From assembly GCA_017409345.1 (NCBI GenBank), contig JAFQSX010000011.1, positions 62,001-126,000 on the forward strand: 64,000 nucleotides of DNA, in the 5' to 3' direction. The notes under the pieces were generated by a model. It had not been told where the DNA came from and made no database searches. It worked only from the letters and a program-made list of their open reading frames with translations. Positions 10,063 to 17,833 of the stretch are shown here, one piece after another. Made by a program: the position numbers and the translations under genes. Within the stretch, counting starts at the first letter, position 1. The number at the start of each line of letters is the position of its first letter. The stretch comes from Muribaculaceae bacterium. Its GTDB lineage: Bacteria > Bacteroidota > Bacteroidia > Bacteroidales > Muribaculaceae.

Positions 10063-11295
10063 TTATGTACTCGTATCAAACTCTTCCTGATCATACGTTT
10101 GAAAGAGGAAATCATTATATGGGAATCGCGAAAGATGTATCTCTTTTGCTTTTGCATATACCTTCTCTTTCAACTCTTCAATATTTATTTGCTGCTTTGC
10201 CGAGATAAACACACAGTTTTCATGCATTTTACTCATCCATGTTGCCTTCAATTCATCGAGCGAAATATTTTCGCGAGTGCGAGGAGTGAGGTCATCTTCA
10301 TCTTTTGGGGTATAAGTAAATGCATCAACCTTATTAAACACCATAATCATGGGTTTATCGGCACTATCGCATATCTCTTGCAATGTTTTATTTACCACCT
10401 CTACTTGTTCTTCAAATTGAGGATGGCTTATATCCACTACATGAAGCAACACATCGGCCTCGCGCACCTCGTCAAGCGTAGATTTAAACGACTCGACCAA
10501 GTGTGTTGGCAACTTACGAATAAACCCTACCGTATCGGTCAACAAGAAAGGCAAATTCTCAATAATCACCTTACGCACAGTCGTATCGAGTGTCGCAAAC
10601 AATTTGTTTTCGGCAAACACATCACTTTTGCTCAATAGATTCATGAGTGTCGATTTTCCCACATTAGTATATCCCACAAGAGCCACGCGAGTGAGTTTGC
10701 CTCGATTTTTGCGTTGTATCGATTTTTGTTTGTCAATATTTTTCAGTTCGGCTTTCAAACGCGATATTTTGTCGAGAATTATACGACGGTCGGTTTCAAT
10801 CTGTGTTTCACCGGGTCCACGCATACCGATACCCCCACGTTGACGCTCCAAGTGAGTCCACATTCTGGTCAATCGAGGTAATAGATATTGATATTGAGCC
10901 AACTCTACTTGCGTTTTTGCATTGGCCGTTTGAGCACGTTTCGCAAAGATGTCAAGAATTAGACTTGTTCGGTCAAGAATTTTAACTTGCAATTCGCGTT
11001 CAATAATTGACACCTGTTTGGTTGAGAGGTCATCATCAAAAATCACCATCCCTATCTCATTTTCCTCAACAAACTGTTTTATCTCCTCAAGTTTCCCTTT
11101 TCCTACAAATGTAGCAGAATTGGGATGATCAAGGCGTTGAAGGAATTTTTTTACAGTAACTGCACCGGCCGTATCGGCAAGAAATGCCAACTCATCGAGA
11201 TACTCATTAGCCTTTGCCTCACCTTGTTGAGGCGTGATGAGTCCCACGAGCACAGCCTTTTCGCTTGTTTCTTTGCTTAATATTAAATCTTTCAT
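10063..11295 (-). CDS. hflX: GTPase HflX
   Basis: Ribosome-associated GTPase that splits stalled or inactive 70S ribosomes. At 410 aa it has the family architecture: an N-terminal HflX domain (QQGEAKANEYLDELAFLADTAG region), the signature GIGMRGPGETQIETDRR near residues 153-170, and a G domain with G1 GYTNVGKSTL, G3 DTVGFIRKLP and G4 FNKVD. The start ATG at 11295 lies only 8 bases beyond its -7 promoter box, so the mRNA should have a very short or no leader. It is divergent from the lpxB 5' fragment at 11476. Confidence 0.96.
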   Translation of the reverse strand: MKDLILSKETSEKAVLVGLITPQQGEAKANEYLDELAFLADTAGAVTVKKFLQRLDHPNSATFVGKGKLEEIKQFVEENEIGMVIFDDDLSTKQVSIIERELQVKILDRTSLILDIFAKRAQTANAKTQVELAQYQYLLPRLTRMWTHLERQRGGIGMRGPGETQIETDRRIILDKISRLKAELKNIDKQKSIQRKNRGKLTRVALVGYTNVGKSTLMNLLSKSDVFAENKLFATLDTTVRKVIIENLPFLLTDTVGFIRKLPTHLVESFKSTLDEVREADVLLHVVDISHPQFEEQVEVVNKTLQEICDSADKPMIMVFNKVDAFTYTPKDEDDLTPRTRENISLDELKATWMSKMHENCVFISAKQQINIEELKEKVYAKAKEIHLSRFPYNDFLFQTYDQEEFDTST

Positions 11296-11303
11296 CGTGG
11301 GGG

Positions 11304-11334
11304 CAAAGATAAGGATAACTATTCACAATGCAAA
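11304..11334 (-). promoter_or_regulatory. hflX promoter
   Basis: Canonical Bacteroidetes promoter on the minus strand: TTTG (11334-11331), a 19-base spacer, then TATCTTTG (11311-11304). Transcription should begin near 11299, about 4 nt before the ATG. Confidence 0.8.
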
Positions 11335-11437
11335 TTCATTATTCGTGTTTTGGGCAAAAAAGTTACTATTTTTTGTTTTTTTGTGTAATCAAGCCCAAGT
11401 AGTCTATATTATTCAATGCTATTGAGAATTTTTGTAT

Positions 11438-11445
11438 TATCTTTG
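11438..11445 (+). promoter_or_regulatory. -7 box of the (former) lpxB promoter
   Basis: TATCTTTG lies 30 bases before the ATG of the truncated lpxB copy. No clear -33 TTTG is present at the right distance. This is possibly the original lpxB promoter, now driving only the fragment. Confidence 0.5.
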
Positions 11446-11473
11446 CTATGCTAAATTTATGTAAACGATTGTT

Positions 11474-11655
11474 ATATGAAGTATTTTCTTTCGGTAGGTG
11501 AGGCTTCGGGCGATATTCATGCGACCGAACTAATTAAAGAATTGAAAGCCATTGATGAGAATGCTGAATTTGTGTATCTCGGTGGCGACCTCATGCGCGA
11601 GGCTGCCGGATGCGACCCGGTAGTGGACTATCGCGATATGGCTTATATGGGTTTT
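11474..11655 (+). repeat. Direct repeat, copy 1 (5' end of lpxB)
   Basis: 182 bp matching 13835-14016 with only 4 mismatches by eye (about 98% identity). The repeat begins within 2 bases of the start codon and ends abruptly after codon 60. The two copies flank the toxin-antitoxin islet. Confidence 0.95.
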
Positions 11656-11664
11656 CATCGGTGA
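11476..11664 (+). pseudogene. Truncated 5' copy of lpxB
   Basis: Encodes the first 60 residues of lipid-A-disaccharide synthase (YFLSVGEASGDIHATELI onward), then runs out of homology after MAYMGF and stops two codons later (TGA at 11662). It differs from the intact gene at 13837 at codon 2 (Lys/Thr), at codon 17 (Thr/Ala) and at two silent sites. It lacks the catalytic Asp and the UDP-sugar-binding half, so it cannot be active. It is either the original gene start left behind by an insertion, or a remnant of a tandem duplication. Confidence 0.92.
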
Positions 11665-11769
11665 TGAACATTCGTGATTCCTTCGCCTACAAAGATAGCT
11701 ATAACAATTCATAAATACATAATTCTTATCCAAGAAGAGCTCCAACTCTTACTCACTTAATGGATTATT

Positions 11770-11973
11770 TTGATTGATTTTCGCAATTTTGCTAAAAATT
11801 TCTCTCAACACTTTAACAATAATGAAAAGATGAGGAGAAAGATATTTGACATAATGAATTTCATTCGTAACAATCCGGACGAGTTTCCTGAGTGGCACAA
11901 CTCCGACACGGCAAAACTATTTTCGCCACCTAAGTTTGAAAACAAAAAAGAAAATAAAGGCTATTGGTTCTGA
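11770..11973 (+). CDS. Small hypothetical protein of the islet
   Basis: Open frame of about 67 codons (TTG start; a shorter version begins at the ATG at 11830). It has a mixed charged/aromatic composition and ends in a Lys/Asn-rich tail (ENKKENKGYWF). There is no signal peptide, membrane segment or known motif. The frame lies in AT-rich sequence unlike the housekeeping neighbours. It could be a real small gene or a remnant of an older inserted gene. Confidence 0.35.
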   Translation: MIDFRNFAKNFSQHFNNNEKMRRKIFDIMNFIRNNPDEFPEWHNSDTAKLFSPPKFENKKENKGYWF

Positions 11974-12054
11974 TGTAAATAAGTGTTTTGCAATGGTGTA
12001 AAGCACTTATTTTTGGACTAATTGGGATTTTATGCTTAAAAACATATTAAAATA

Positions 12055-12080
12055 TTTGGTTATATATATATATATATTTG
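12055..12080 (+). promoter_or_regulatory. Promoter with (TA)8 tract in the spacer
   Basis: TTTG at 12055-12058 is followed by a run of eight TA units (12061-12076) that runs into TATATTTG (12073-12080). The spacer is 14 bases, shorter than the usual 19-20. Slippage of the dinucleotide tract would change spacing and so promoter strength. It precedes the exported protein gene at 12113 by 32 bases. Confidence 0.55.
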
Positions 12081-12112
12081 CACCGATTTTTAACTTTTAA
12101 TACTTATATAAT

Positions 12113-12457
12113 ATGAAAAAATTATTTTTATTACTTGTAATGACATTTGGGATTGTTGCAACTGCATTTGCTGATGATTATGCCTATGTTTCTAACGTAC
12201 AACATTACTCGGATAGAACAGTAGTAACAATTTCAGCTAAGGGAAATTCATTAAGTCAGTATCCCGATGGGTTTATGGTAGGAGTTAGACCAGCAAATAA
12301 AATATTTGATTTGTTTCTTACAACTAGTAGAAACGAAAAAACAGTACGCTTAACTCCAGAAGAACCGTCTAGTGAAGTTATATTTTGGTGTGACGAAGAT
12401 AACACGTCAAAAAAAGCATGTACTCGTGACGATTTTGTAGTAGATTCAAAACTCTAA
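12113..12457 (+). CDS. Small exported hypothetical protein
   Basis: 114-aa protein with a clear Sec signal peptide (MKKLFLLLVMTFGIVATAFA, cleavage after ALA-type FA|DD). The mature part is about 94 residues and beta-rich (VSNVQHYSDRTVVTISAKG), with two Cys near the C-terminus (FWCDEDNTSKKACT) that could form a disulfide. No family was recognised. It has its own promoter (12055-12080) and a strong terminator (12537-12579), so it is an independent cistron within the islet next to the toxin-antitoxin genes. Confidence 0.7.
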   Translation: MKKLFLLLVMTFGIVATAFADDYAYVSNVQHYSDRTVVTISAKGNSLSQYPDGFMVGVRPANKIFDLFLTTSRNEKTVRLTPEEPSSEVIFWCDEDNTSKKACTRDDFVVDSKL

Positions 12458-12536
12458 AATAGAGTATAATCAATATAACAAGACTTTTTTAAGTGGGTTT
12501 ATAATATTAACCACAAATTTTGTCTTTTACGCATAG

Positions 12537-12579
12537 AGAATGTTACTGTACCTTTGTGGTATAGTAACATTCTTTTTTT
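12537..12579 (+). terminator. Rho-independent terminator
   Basis: Long hairpin, AGAATGTTACT pairing with AGTAACATTCT and extended inward by TACC/GGTA, followed by seven T. It ends the transcript of the exported protein gene at 12113. Confidence 0.9.
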
Positions 12580-12657
12580 ATGAAAACAATCAATCTCACT
12601 ATGCCTCGTGGTTGCACGAACTCGATGATAAACAACTGCGATACTATTCGGTAGTGT
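12580..12657 (+). pseudogene. Frameshifted gene remnant
   Basis: The frame opens with MKTINLTMPRG. A missing base in what should be a TGG (Trp) codon near 12612 then shifts it. The other frame continues plausibly as HELDDKQLRYYSVV before a stop. From memory, the pattern MPR-x-W-x-EL-x-D-x-QLRY resembles the N-terminus of a small Bacteroidales mobile-element-associated protein; this could not be checked. The rest of the stretch to 12760 has no open frame, so this is decayed DNA. It supports a history of insertion and loss in this islet. Confidence 0.35.
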
Positions 12658-12741
12658 GAAATAGGATTCTTTGAGCTGATAACCTCGGTCGCGAGTTTCA
12701 AGGGATAATATCGGAAACTTTTGATAAAAAAGATTGAAAAA

Positions 12742-12773
12742 TTTGGCGCGAGTAAACTTTTTAGTTAACTTTG
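12742..12773 (+). promoter_or_regulatory. Toxin-antitoxin operon promoter
   Basis: TTTG at 12742-12745, a 20-base spacer, then TAACTTTG at 12766-12773: a near-ideal Bacteroidetes promoter 19 bases before the toxin ATG. Antitoxin autoregulation would be expected here; no obvious operator palindrome was seen. Confidence 0.8.
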
Positions 12774-12792
12774 CCGTTATGAAAATGAATAT

Positions 12793-13140
12793 ATGGCTAA
12801 GCGTGAAATAAAATTCTACAAGCATTATTTCAACGAGTTCTATGTGGCTCAGACCGATAAGGTCAGAAAAAAGATTGCACAAACATTGGTTTGGTTGCAA
12901 ACTTTAGACCGATTGCCTATTACCATACTTAAAAGTATTGAGGGTAAAAAAGGACTTTTTGAAATAAGAGTTGAATTTGGTGGCGATATATTCCGTGTGT
13001 TCTGCTGCTTCGATGAGGGCTCTTTGGTAATCCTTTTTAATGGATTCCAAAAGAAAACTCAAAAAACACCTTCGGGTGAAATCGAAAAAGCAGAAAGATT
13101 AATGAAAGAATATTTTGAATCTAAAGAAGCAAAAGAATGA
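12793..13140 (+). CDS. RelE/HigB-type toxin (Gp49-like family)
   Basis: 115-aa basic protein of the phage Gp49-like/HigB2 group of RelE-fold toxins, which usually cleave mRNA on the ribosome. The recognisable core is KSIEGKKGLFEIRVEFGG followed by DIFRVFCCFDEGSLVILFNGFQKKTQKTP. This is the characteristic 'L(Y/F)E(I/L)R...RvfY...hGF.KKtqktP' pattern, ending with the EIEKAERLMKEYF helix. It precedes the antitoxin gene (toxin-first order, as in higBA) with a 4-bp ATGA overlap at 13137-13140, so the two are translationally coupled. Confidence 0.92.
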   Translation: MAKREIKFYKHYFNEFYVAQTDKVRKKIAQTLVWLQTLDRLPITILKSIEGKKGLFEIRVEFGGDIFRVFCCFDEGSLVILFNGFQKKTQKTPSGEIEKAERLMKEYFESKEAKE

Positions 13141-13457
13141 GTGTTATGGAAGATACAAAGAAAAATGCCCTTATGAATTGTAGCAATCTTTATGAATTGC
13201 TCAATGTTGAATTTGGAGAAGTCGGAACTCCTTCTCGTGAAGAGTTTGACAAAGAAACTGAAGCATTTTGCCTCGCTCAAACTCTTAAAGAAGAACGCAA
13301 GCGTGCCGGACTTACTCAGCAAGAACTTGCTGACAGAATTGGTACAAAAAAAACTTATATCTCACGACTTGAAAATGGTAAAGCTGATATCCAATTAAGT
13401 ACTCTTTTCCGTATTTTTGAGGGATTAGGTCGTCGTGTAAATTTGACTATTTCTTGA
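13137..13457 (+). CDS. XRE-family antitoxin (HigA-like)
   Basis: 106-aa antitoxin with a C-terminal Cro/CI-type helix-turn-helix (RAGLTQQELADRIGTKKTYI, about residues 57-76, then SRLENGKADIQLSTLFRIFEG). The N-terminal roughly 45 residues are probably the toxin-binding part. It binds and neutralises the toxin encoded just upstream and likely represses the shared promoter (12742-12773), as is known for higBA systems. The start is the ATG overlapping the toxin stop; a second in-frame ATG lies 9 bases downstream. A small membrane-protein gene follows 13 bp later and may share the transcript. Confidence 0.93.
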   Translation: MSVMEDTKKNALMNCSNLYELLNVEFGEVGTPSREEFDKETEAFCLAQTLKEERKRAGLTQQELADRIGTKKTYISRLENGKADIQLSTLFRIFEGLGRRVNLTIS

Positions 13458-13470
13458 TATAATATATCCT

Positions 13471-13647
13471 ATGAGTAAGAAATTTGTTATATCAACTATT
13501 ATCATTTGCATTGTAATTGCTATCGTTTTCGATTGTCTGATTGAAGTACCTAATAAATGGGCTGATGGAGCAATAACAGGATGTGCAATAGCGACAGGAA
13601 TCATAATCGTTAGTTATTTGTCCAATAGAAATAAGAAAGATAAATAG
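13471..13647 (+). CDS. Small membrane protein (58 aa) downstream of the antitoxin
   Basis: A 58-codon frame starting at ATG 13471 encodes two hydrophobic segments (KFVISTIIICIVIAIVFDCL and ITGCAIATGIIIVSYL) joined by a short polar loop (EVPNKWADGA). It has a basic C-terminus (SNRNKKDK). It follows the antitoxin stop by 13 bp and precedes a strong terminator, so it is likely the third gene of the toxin-antitoxin transcript. No family is recognised. Confidence 0.6.
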   Translation: MSKKFVISTIIICIVIAIVFDCLIEVPNKWADGAITGCAIATGIIIVSYLSNRNKKDK

Positions 13648-13664
13648 TAATTCAGAGAATTTAA

Positions 13665-13693
13665 GGCTCACTCATTTGAGTGGGCTTTTTTTT
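13665..13693 (+). terminator. Rho-independent terminator of the TA transcript
   Basis: GCTCACTC-ATTT-GAGTGGGC hairpin followed by eight T. It ends the toxin/antitoxin/membrane-protein unit. Confidence 0.92.
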
Positions 13694-13801
13694 GTCTTTT
13701 AGTGGGCAACGATTTGACCATGATTTTGCATTCGATTTAATTTAATTCTTTCTTATTTAATTGAATCATTATTGAATACTTTAGTTTTCGATTCTTTGTT
13801 G

Positions 13802-13809
13802 TATCTTTG
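13802..13809 (+). promoter_or_regulatory. -7 box of the lpxB promoter
   Basis: TATCTTTG lies 27 bases before the intact lpxB ATG. The -33 region (around 13779) has only a weak match. This promoter lies in islet-side DNA, so the intact gene appears to be driven by sequence brought in or rebuilt during the duplication. Confidence 0.6.
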
Positions 13810-13834
13810 TGTTTGGATAAAAAATGAGAATAGA

Positions 13835-14016
13835 ATATGACGTATTTTCTTTCGGTAGGTGAGGCTTCGGGCGATATTCATGCGGCCGAACTAATTAAAG
13901 AATTGAAAGCCATTGATGAGAATGCTGAATTTGTGTATCTCGGTGGCGACCTCATGCGCGAGGCTGCAGGATGCGACCCGGTAGTTGACTATCGCGATAT
14001 GGCTTATATGGGTTTT
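13835..14016 (+). repeat. Direct repeat, copy 2 (5' end of intact lpxB)
   Basis: Partner of 11474-11655: 182 bp, 4 mismatches. This copy continues in frame into the complete lpxB. Confidence 0.95.
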
Positions 14017-14955
14017 AGCGAAGTGCTTCGCAATCTTGACAAAGTGTTTGGCAATCTCCGTCGTGCCAAAGATGCATTACGACAATCATGCCCCGATGCT
14101 CTAATTCTCGTTGACTATCCAAGTTTCAATCTCAAACTCGCTAAGGCTGCACACCAGTTGGGTATTCCCGTATTCTATTATATATCTCCCAAGGTGTGGG
14201 CATGGAAAGAATATCGCGTGAAGCAGATTAAGAAATATGTCACTCGATTGTTTTCTATCTTGCCCTTTGAGGTGGAGTTTTTTAAGAAACATGATTATGA
14301 GGTGACCTATGTTGGTAACCCTTCGGTTGAGGAGATTGAGCAACGCATAAAACTATTATCCACAGTCGATGATTTCATAAACGCTCATGACCTTGAAGCA
14401 CGCCCCATTCTTGCACTTGTGCCGGGAAGCCGTCGAGGAGAGATTCGCAACAACCTACCCATAATGCTTGAAGCCGCAAAGCGTTTCCCTCAATATCAAG
14501 CCGTGATAGCAGGGGCTCCGGGCATCGATGCCTCGCTCTATGCGTCAATGACTTCACAACCGGTGGTGACCGGTGTGACTTTTGAGCTGATGAGTGTGTC
14601 GCAAGCGGCACTTGTCACATCAGGCACTGCCACACTCGAAGCAGCATTGTTACGCACTCCACAAGTTGTTTGTTATAGAGCCAATGGTTCTAAATTCTCC
14701 TACAATCTGTTTAAACGCATCTTAAAAATCCCATTCGTATCCCTCCCCAACCTCATTGCAGGGCGAGAGATAGTGAAAGAGATGTTGCTACACTACTGCG
14801 AGCCCGAAGGAGTTGCCTATGAATTGAGCAAAGTAATACCCGGAGGCGAACAACACCAAGCCCAACTTGACGGATACACCCACATGCGCTCCCGCCTCGG
14901 CACCAACAAAGCCGCCGAAACCACTGCACGACTTATCTACGAAACAATAGGATAA
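13837..14955 (+). CDS. lpxB: Lipid-A-disaccharide synthase
   Basis: GT19 glycosyltransferase that joins UDP-2,3-diacylglucosamine to lipid X to form the lipid A disaccharide at the inner membrane. The full-length 372-aa protein has the family motifs GEASGDIH (residues 8-15), LVDYPSFN with the likely catalytic Asp93, SPKVWAWKEYRV (117-128) and the UDP-binding region around PGSRRGEI. SGTATLEAALLRTPQVV follows. The first 60 codons are duplicated upstream at 11476. The neighbouring phosphatase gene lies 38 bp downstream in the same direction. Confidence 0.97.
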   Translation: MTYFLSVGEASGDIHAAELIKELKAIDENAEFVYLGGDLMREAAGCDPVVDYRDMAYMGFSEVLRNLDKVFGNLRRAKDALRQSCPDALILVDYPSFNLKLAKAAHQLGIPVFYYISPKVWAWKEYRVKQIKKYVTRLFSILPFEVEFFKKHDYEVTYVGNPSVEEIEQRIKLLSTVDDFINAHDLEARPILALVPGSRRGEIRNNLPIMLEAAKRFPQYQAVIAGAPGIDASLYASMTSQPVVTGVTFELMSVSQAALVTSGTATLEAALLRTPQVVCYRANGSKFSYNLFKRILKIPFVSLPNLIAGREIVKEMLLHYCEPEGVAYELSKVIPGGEQHQAQLDGYTHMRSRLGTNKAAETTARLIYETIG

Positions 14956-14993
14956 AATATATTAATTTTATAAACTACATCCGATATACATCA

Positions 14994-15521
14994 ATGAACA
15001 ATATAGAATCGATTGAGGCGATAAGTCGCTTGAAGGGGAAGGAGAAGGTGAGAGTGCTGTTTGTGTGCTTGGGTAATATATGTAGGTCGCCGGCGGCCGA
15101 TGGCATTATGCAGGCTGTTGTGGCTGAGCATGGTGATGAGGCGCGCTGGGAGATTGACTCGGCCGGTACGGGTGGTTATCATGTGGGCGATTTGCCCGAT
15201 AATCGTATGCGCATTCATGCTCGCCGTCGTGGATATGAACTAAATCATATATGCCGCCAGGTGCGTTACTCCGATTTTGATGATTTTGACCTTATTATCC
15301 CTATGGACGCAAATAATGAGATGAATCTCAAAAGATTGTCGCCATCACTTGAAAATGAGGCAAAAATTGTGCCTATGGCAAAATTTATTGATATGGCTCT
15401 ACGTTATGATTATATCCCCGACCCTTATTATGAAGGTGCCGAGGGGTTTGAATTGGTGCTCAACCTGTTGGAAAATGGGTGTGCTAATCTGTATGATGTA
15501 GTGTCGAGAGTGATTAAATAA
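14994..15521 (+). CDS. Low-molecular-weight protein-tyrosine phosphatase
   Basis: 175-aa arsenate-reductase-fold phosphatase. The catalytic P-loop CLGNICRS (Cys25-x5-Arg31) lies near the N-terminus, and the general-acid motif PDPYYEG lies in the C-terminal third, as in the LMW-PTP family. It is cytoplasmic, with no signal sequence. In other bacteria such enzymes often act on tyrosine kinases of capsule synthesis, but no partner kinase is next to it here. A basic N-terminal extension of about 18 residues precedes the fold; a later start is not available in frame. Confidence 0.93.
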   Translation: MNNIESIEAISRLKGKEKVRVLFVCLGNICRSPAADGIMQAVVAEHGDEARWEIDSAGTGGYHVGDLPDNRMRIHARRRGYELNHICRQVRYSDFDDFDLIIPMDANNEMNLKRLSPSLENEAKIVPMAKFIDMALRYDYIPDPYYEGAEGFELVLNLLENGCANLYDVVSRVIK

Positions 15522-15599
15522 ATTGTTGGCATACACGGACATGGCACGCCATAGTACACAGCACGCCGTATCCCTACAAAATTTTAATTAAATATTGTT

Positions 15600-17819
15600 A
15601 TGCGAAAAATAACCTCAATTCTACTACTTGTGATAGCTTTTATTGCAACGGCCAAAACCACTGTAGTGTGGGAGAATATGGGCAACGACAAAGATGCAAA
15701 GGGTAATGCCTATTATGTGCAACGTTTCACTGTGAAAGGTGATGTGGCAAAGATCGACCGCCTTTGTTTCAATCAATTTGCCCGACAAATGACACCTCTC
15801 AATAGTGCCGATTCTGTTGTGGAAATCGTTCCCGGTTATTATTATATCACAAGTCCCCAATTTGGCACTGCTGCCGATAGCGTGGTCATTGATATTCGTG
15901 TAAAAGGCACTATGGCAGCCATTTGCTATGCTCCCGACGGGGTGCATGTGGTGACTAAAGAGGGTCTTACTGCCGGGGTGAAATATTCTCGCAAGTCGAT
16001 TATCGACCGCCCTGAGCAATGGAGTGTTGAGGGACGTGACAAAATGCCTTATGGAGATAGCATATATCGTTTTAATGAATCTCTTGTGAGCAATGACTCA
16101 ATAGGGGTTTATGATGTGATACCTTCGTTTAAAAGCGTAAAAATGCTTGGGGGTCATTATAAAGGCAATGGAGAGGTAATCTCTCATGCCATTACTCACT
16201 CAAATCCCGAATTCTACCGCATTACAATCTCTACCGATAGCGTGGTAGTGGAATATGCATCGGAGCGAGCGCTTAAAATTGCTCATCGTGTGCTATCTAC
16301 TCACAACTATCTACCCGGCGACGGCACTCCCCTACCTTGTGCCGTGATTGAAGACTACCCCGACCTCCCCTACCGAGCCGTGATGATTGATATCGCTCGC
16401 AACTTCCAACGCGTAAACGATCTCCAAACCGTGGTACAGATGCTTGCTCGATATCGTCTTAACACTCTACATTTCCACTTTTGCGATGACGAAGCATGGC
16501 GATTGGAAATCCCGGGACTACCCGAACTGACCAATGTTGGTTCTCGCCGAGGATATACACTTGACGAAAAAAATCACCTTGTGCAGATTTTTGCCGGCAA
16601 TGGAGACCCCAATACAGCCGAAGGCACTGCCAACGGATATATTTCTCGTGGAGAGTTCATTGAGTTTCTACGATATTGTCAAGAATATGGCATTGATGTC
16701 GTCCCCGAAATCGAATCTCCCGGACATGCACGTGCTGCAATCAAATCAATGGAAGCACGTTATCGCAACACCGGTGATGCGTCATATCGATTAATCGAAG
16801 ATGGCGACACTTCTCGTTACACCTCGGCTCAAGCATTTCATGACAATGTGATGAATCCGGCGTTGCCCGGTCCATATAAATTTATGGAGAAAGTGATTGA
16901 TGAGATTGCATTGATGTATAAAGAAGCGGGAGTGCCACTCACTGCTATCCATATTGGCGGCGATGAAGTGCCTCGCGGAGCATGGAACGGTGCGCCATCG
17001 GCATTGGCTTTGATAAAAAACAAAAATCTCAAAGACGAAAAGGGATTGCATGCCTATTTTGTGCAACAATTGGCTAAAATCCTATCACAACGAGGCATAA
17101 AAATGAATGGTTGGCAAGAAATTGCCGTAGGACACACTCCGGAATACAATGCCGAAATTGCTCCATTGGTGGGAGGTGTGAACTGTTGGAGCACTCTACC
17201 CTCTCACGGCCATGGTGGTGTAACACGCGAAGCCGTCAACGCCGGTTACCCAATCATTTTGAGTAATGTCAACCATTTCTATCTCGACATGACCTACAAT
17301 TATCATCCTCTTGAAAAAGGATTGAATTGGGGTGGTACCGTTGATGAATTTAACTCTCTTGCCGGTTATCCTGCTCAGTTATGCCCCACCGATTCTACCA
17401 CTCCCGGTCGAATAATAGGCATAAGCGGACATGTGTTTGCCGAAACGATGCGTTCATTTCCCCAACTCCAATCATTCCTCCTTCCTAAAATGCTTGGACT
17501 TGCCGAACGCGCGTGGAATAATTCAGAAACATATACTCCCGCTATGTTCAACAATATAATTTGCAAAAAAGAATTACCACGATTGGCTTTACGAGGATGG
17601 AATTTCCACCTTCGCCAACCGGGAATAATTGTTGAGGATGGAATAGTGAAGATGAATTCACCCTATCCAGGTGCAGTGATACGCTACACTCTTGACGGAT
17701 CGGAACCAAATTCAAAATCGGCAACTTATACCGAGCCCTTTGCCTCTGATGCAACGCAAATTCGCGCTCGCCTATATCACCTTGGCAAAGAGAGCGTAAC
17801 TACCATTTTGTTTAAATAA
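15600..17819 (+). CDS. Exported beta-N-acetylhexosaminidase (GH20)
   Basis: 739-aa glycoside hydrolase family 20 enzyme that removes terminal GlcNAc/GalNAc from glycans or chitobiose. A signal peptide (MRKITSILLLVIAFIATAKT) is followed by an N-terminal GH20b-like domain. The TIM barrel from about residue 255 has FHFCDDEAWRLEIPGLPEL and the catalytic pair HIGGDE near residues 450-456; the adjacent Asp-Glu carries substrate-assisted catalysis in this family. The tail (YTLDGSEPNSKSATYTEPF) matches a chitobiase/beta-hexosaminidase C-terminal domain. Only 14 bp separate it from metH, so the two are probably co-transcribed. Confidence 0.94.
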   Translation: MRKITSILLLVIAFIATAKTTVVWENMGNDKDAKGNAYYVQRFTVKGDVAKIDRLCFNQFARQMTPLNSADSVVEIVPGYYYITSPQFGTAADSVVIDIRVKGTMAAICYAPDGVHVVTKEGLTAGVKYSRKSIIDRPEQWSVEGRDKMPYGDSIYRFNESLVSNDSIGVYDVIPSFKSVKMLGGHYKGNGEVISHAITHSNPEFYRITISTDSVVVEYASERALKIAHRVLSTHNYLPGDGTPLPCAVIEDYPDLPYRAVMIDIARNFQRVNDLQTVVQMLARYRLNTLHFHFCDDEAWRLEIPGLPELTNVGSRRGYTLDEKNHLVQIFAGNGDPNTAEGTANGYISRGEFIEFLRYCQEYGIDVVPEIESPGHARAAIKSMEARYRNTGDASYRLIEDGDTSRYTSAQAFHDNVMNPALPGPYKFMEKVIDEIALMYKEAGVPLTAIHIGGDEVPRGAWNGAPSALALIKNKNLKDEKGLHAYFVQQLAKILSQRGIKMNGWQEIAVGHTPEYNAEIAPLVGGVNCWSTLPSHGHGGVTREAVNAGYPIILSNVNHFYLDMTYNYHPLEKGLNWGGTVDEFNSLAGYPAQLCPTDSTTPGRIIGISGHVFAETMRSFPQLQSFLLPKMLGLAERAWNNSETYTPAMFNNIICKKELPRLALRGWNFHLRQPGIIVEDGIVKMNSPYPGAVIRYTLDGSEPNSKSATYTEPFASDATQIRARLYHLGKESVTTILFK

Positions 17820-17833
17820 AACCCACTACACTC

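Noticed and set aside
12499..12900. 133-codon minus-strand open frame across the toxin promoter and start
   Set aside because: It is antisense to the convincing TA promoter, the terminator and the toxin start, has no family resemblance and odd composition; a chance frame.
11476..13836. Islet as an insertion sequence or integrative element with transposase/integrase
   Set aside because: No recombinase gene, terminal inverted repeats or tRNA attachment site could be found; only the long direct repeat of lpxB flanks it.
17820..17833. Cobalamin or SAM riboswitch before metH
   Set aside because: Only 14 bases separate metH from the hexosaminidase gene and no riboswitch-sized leader exists.
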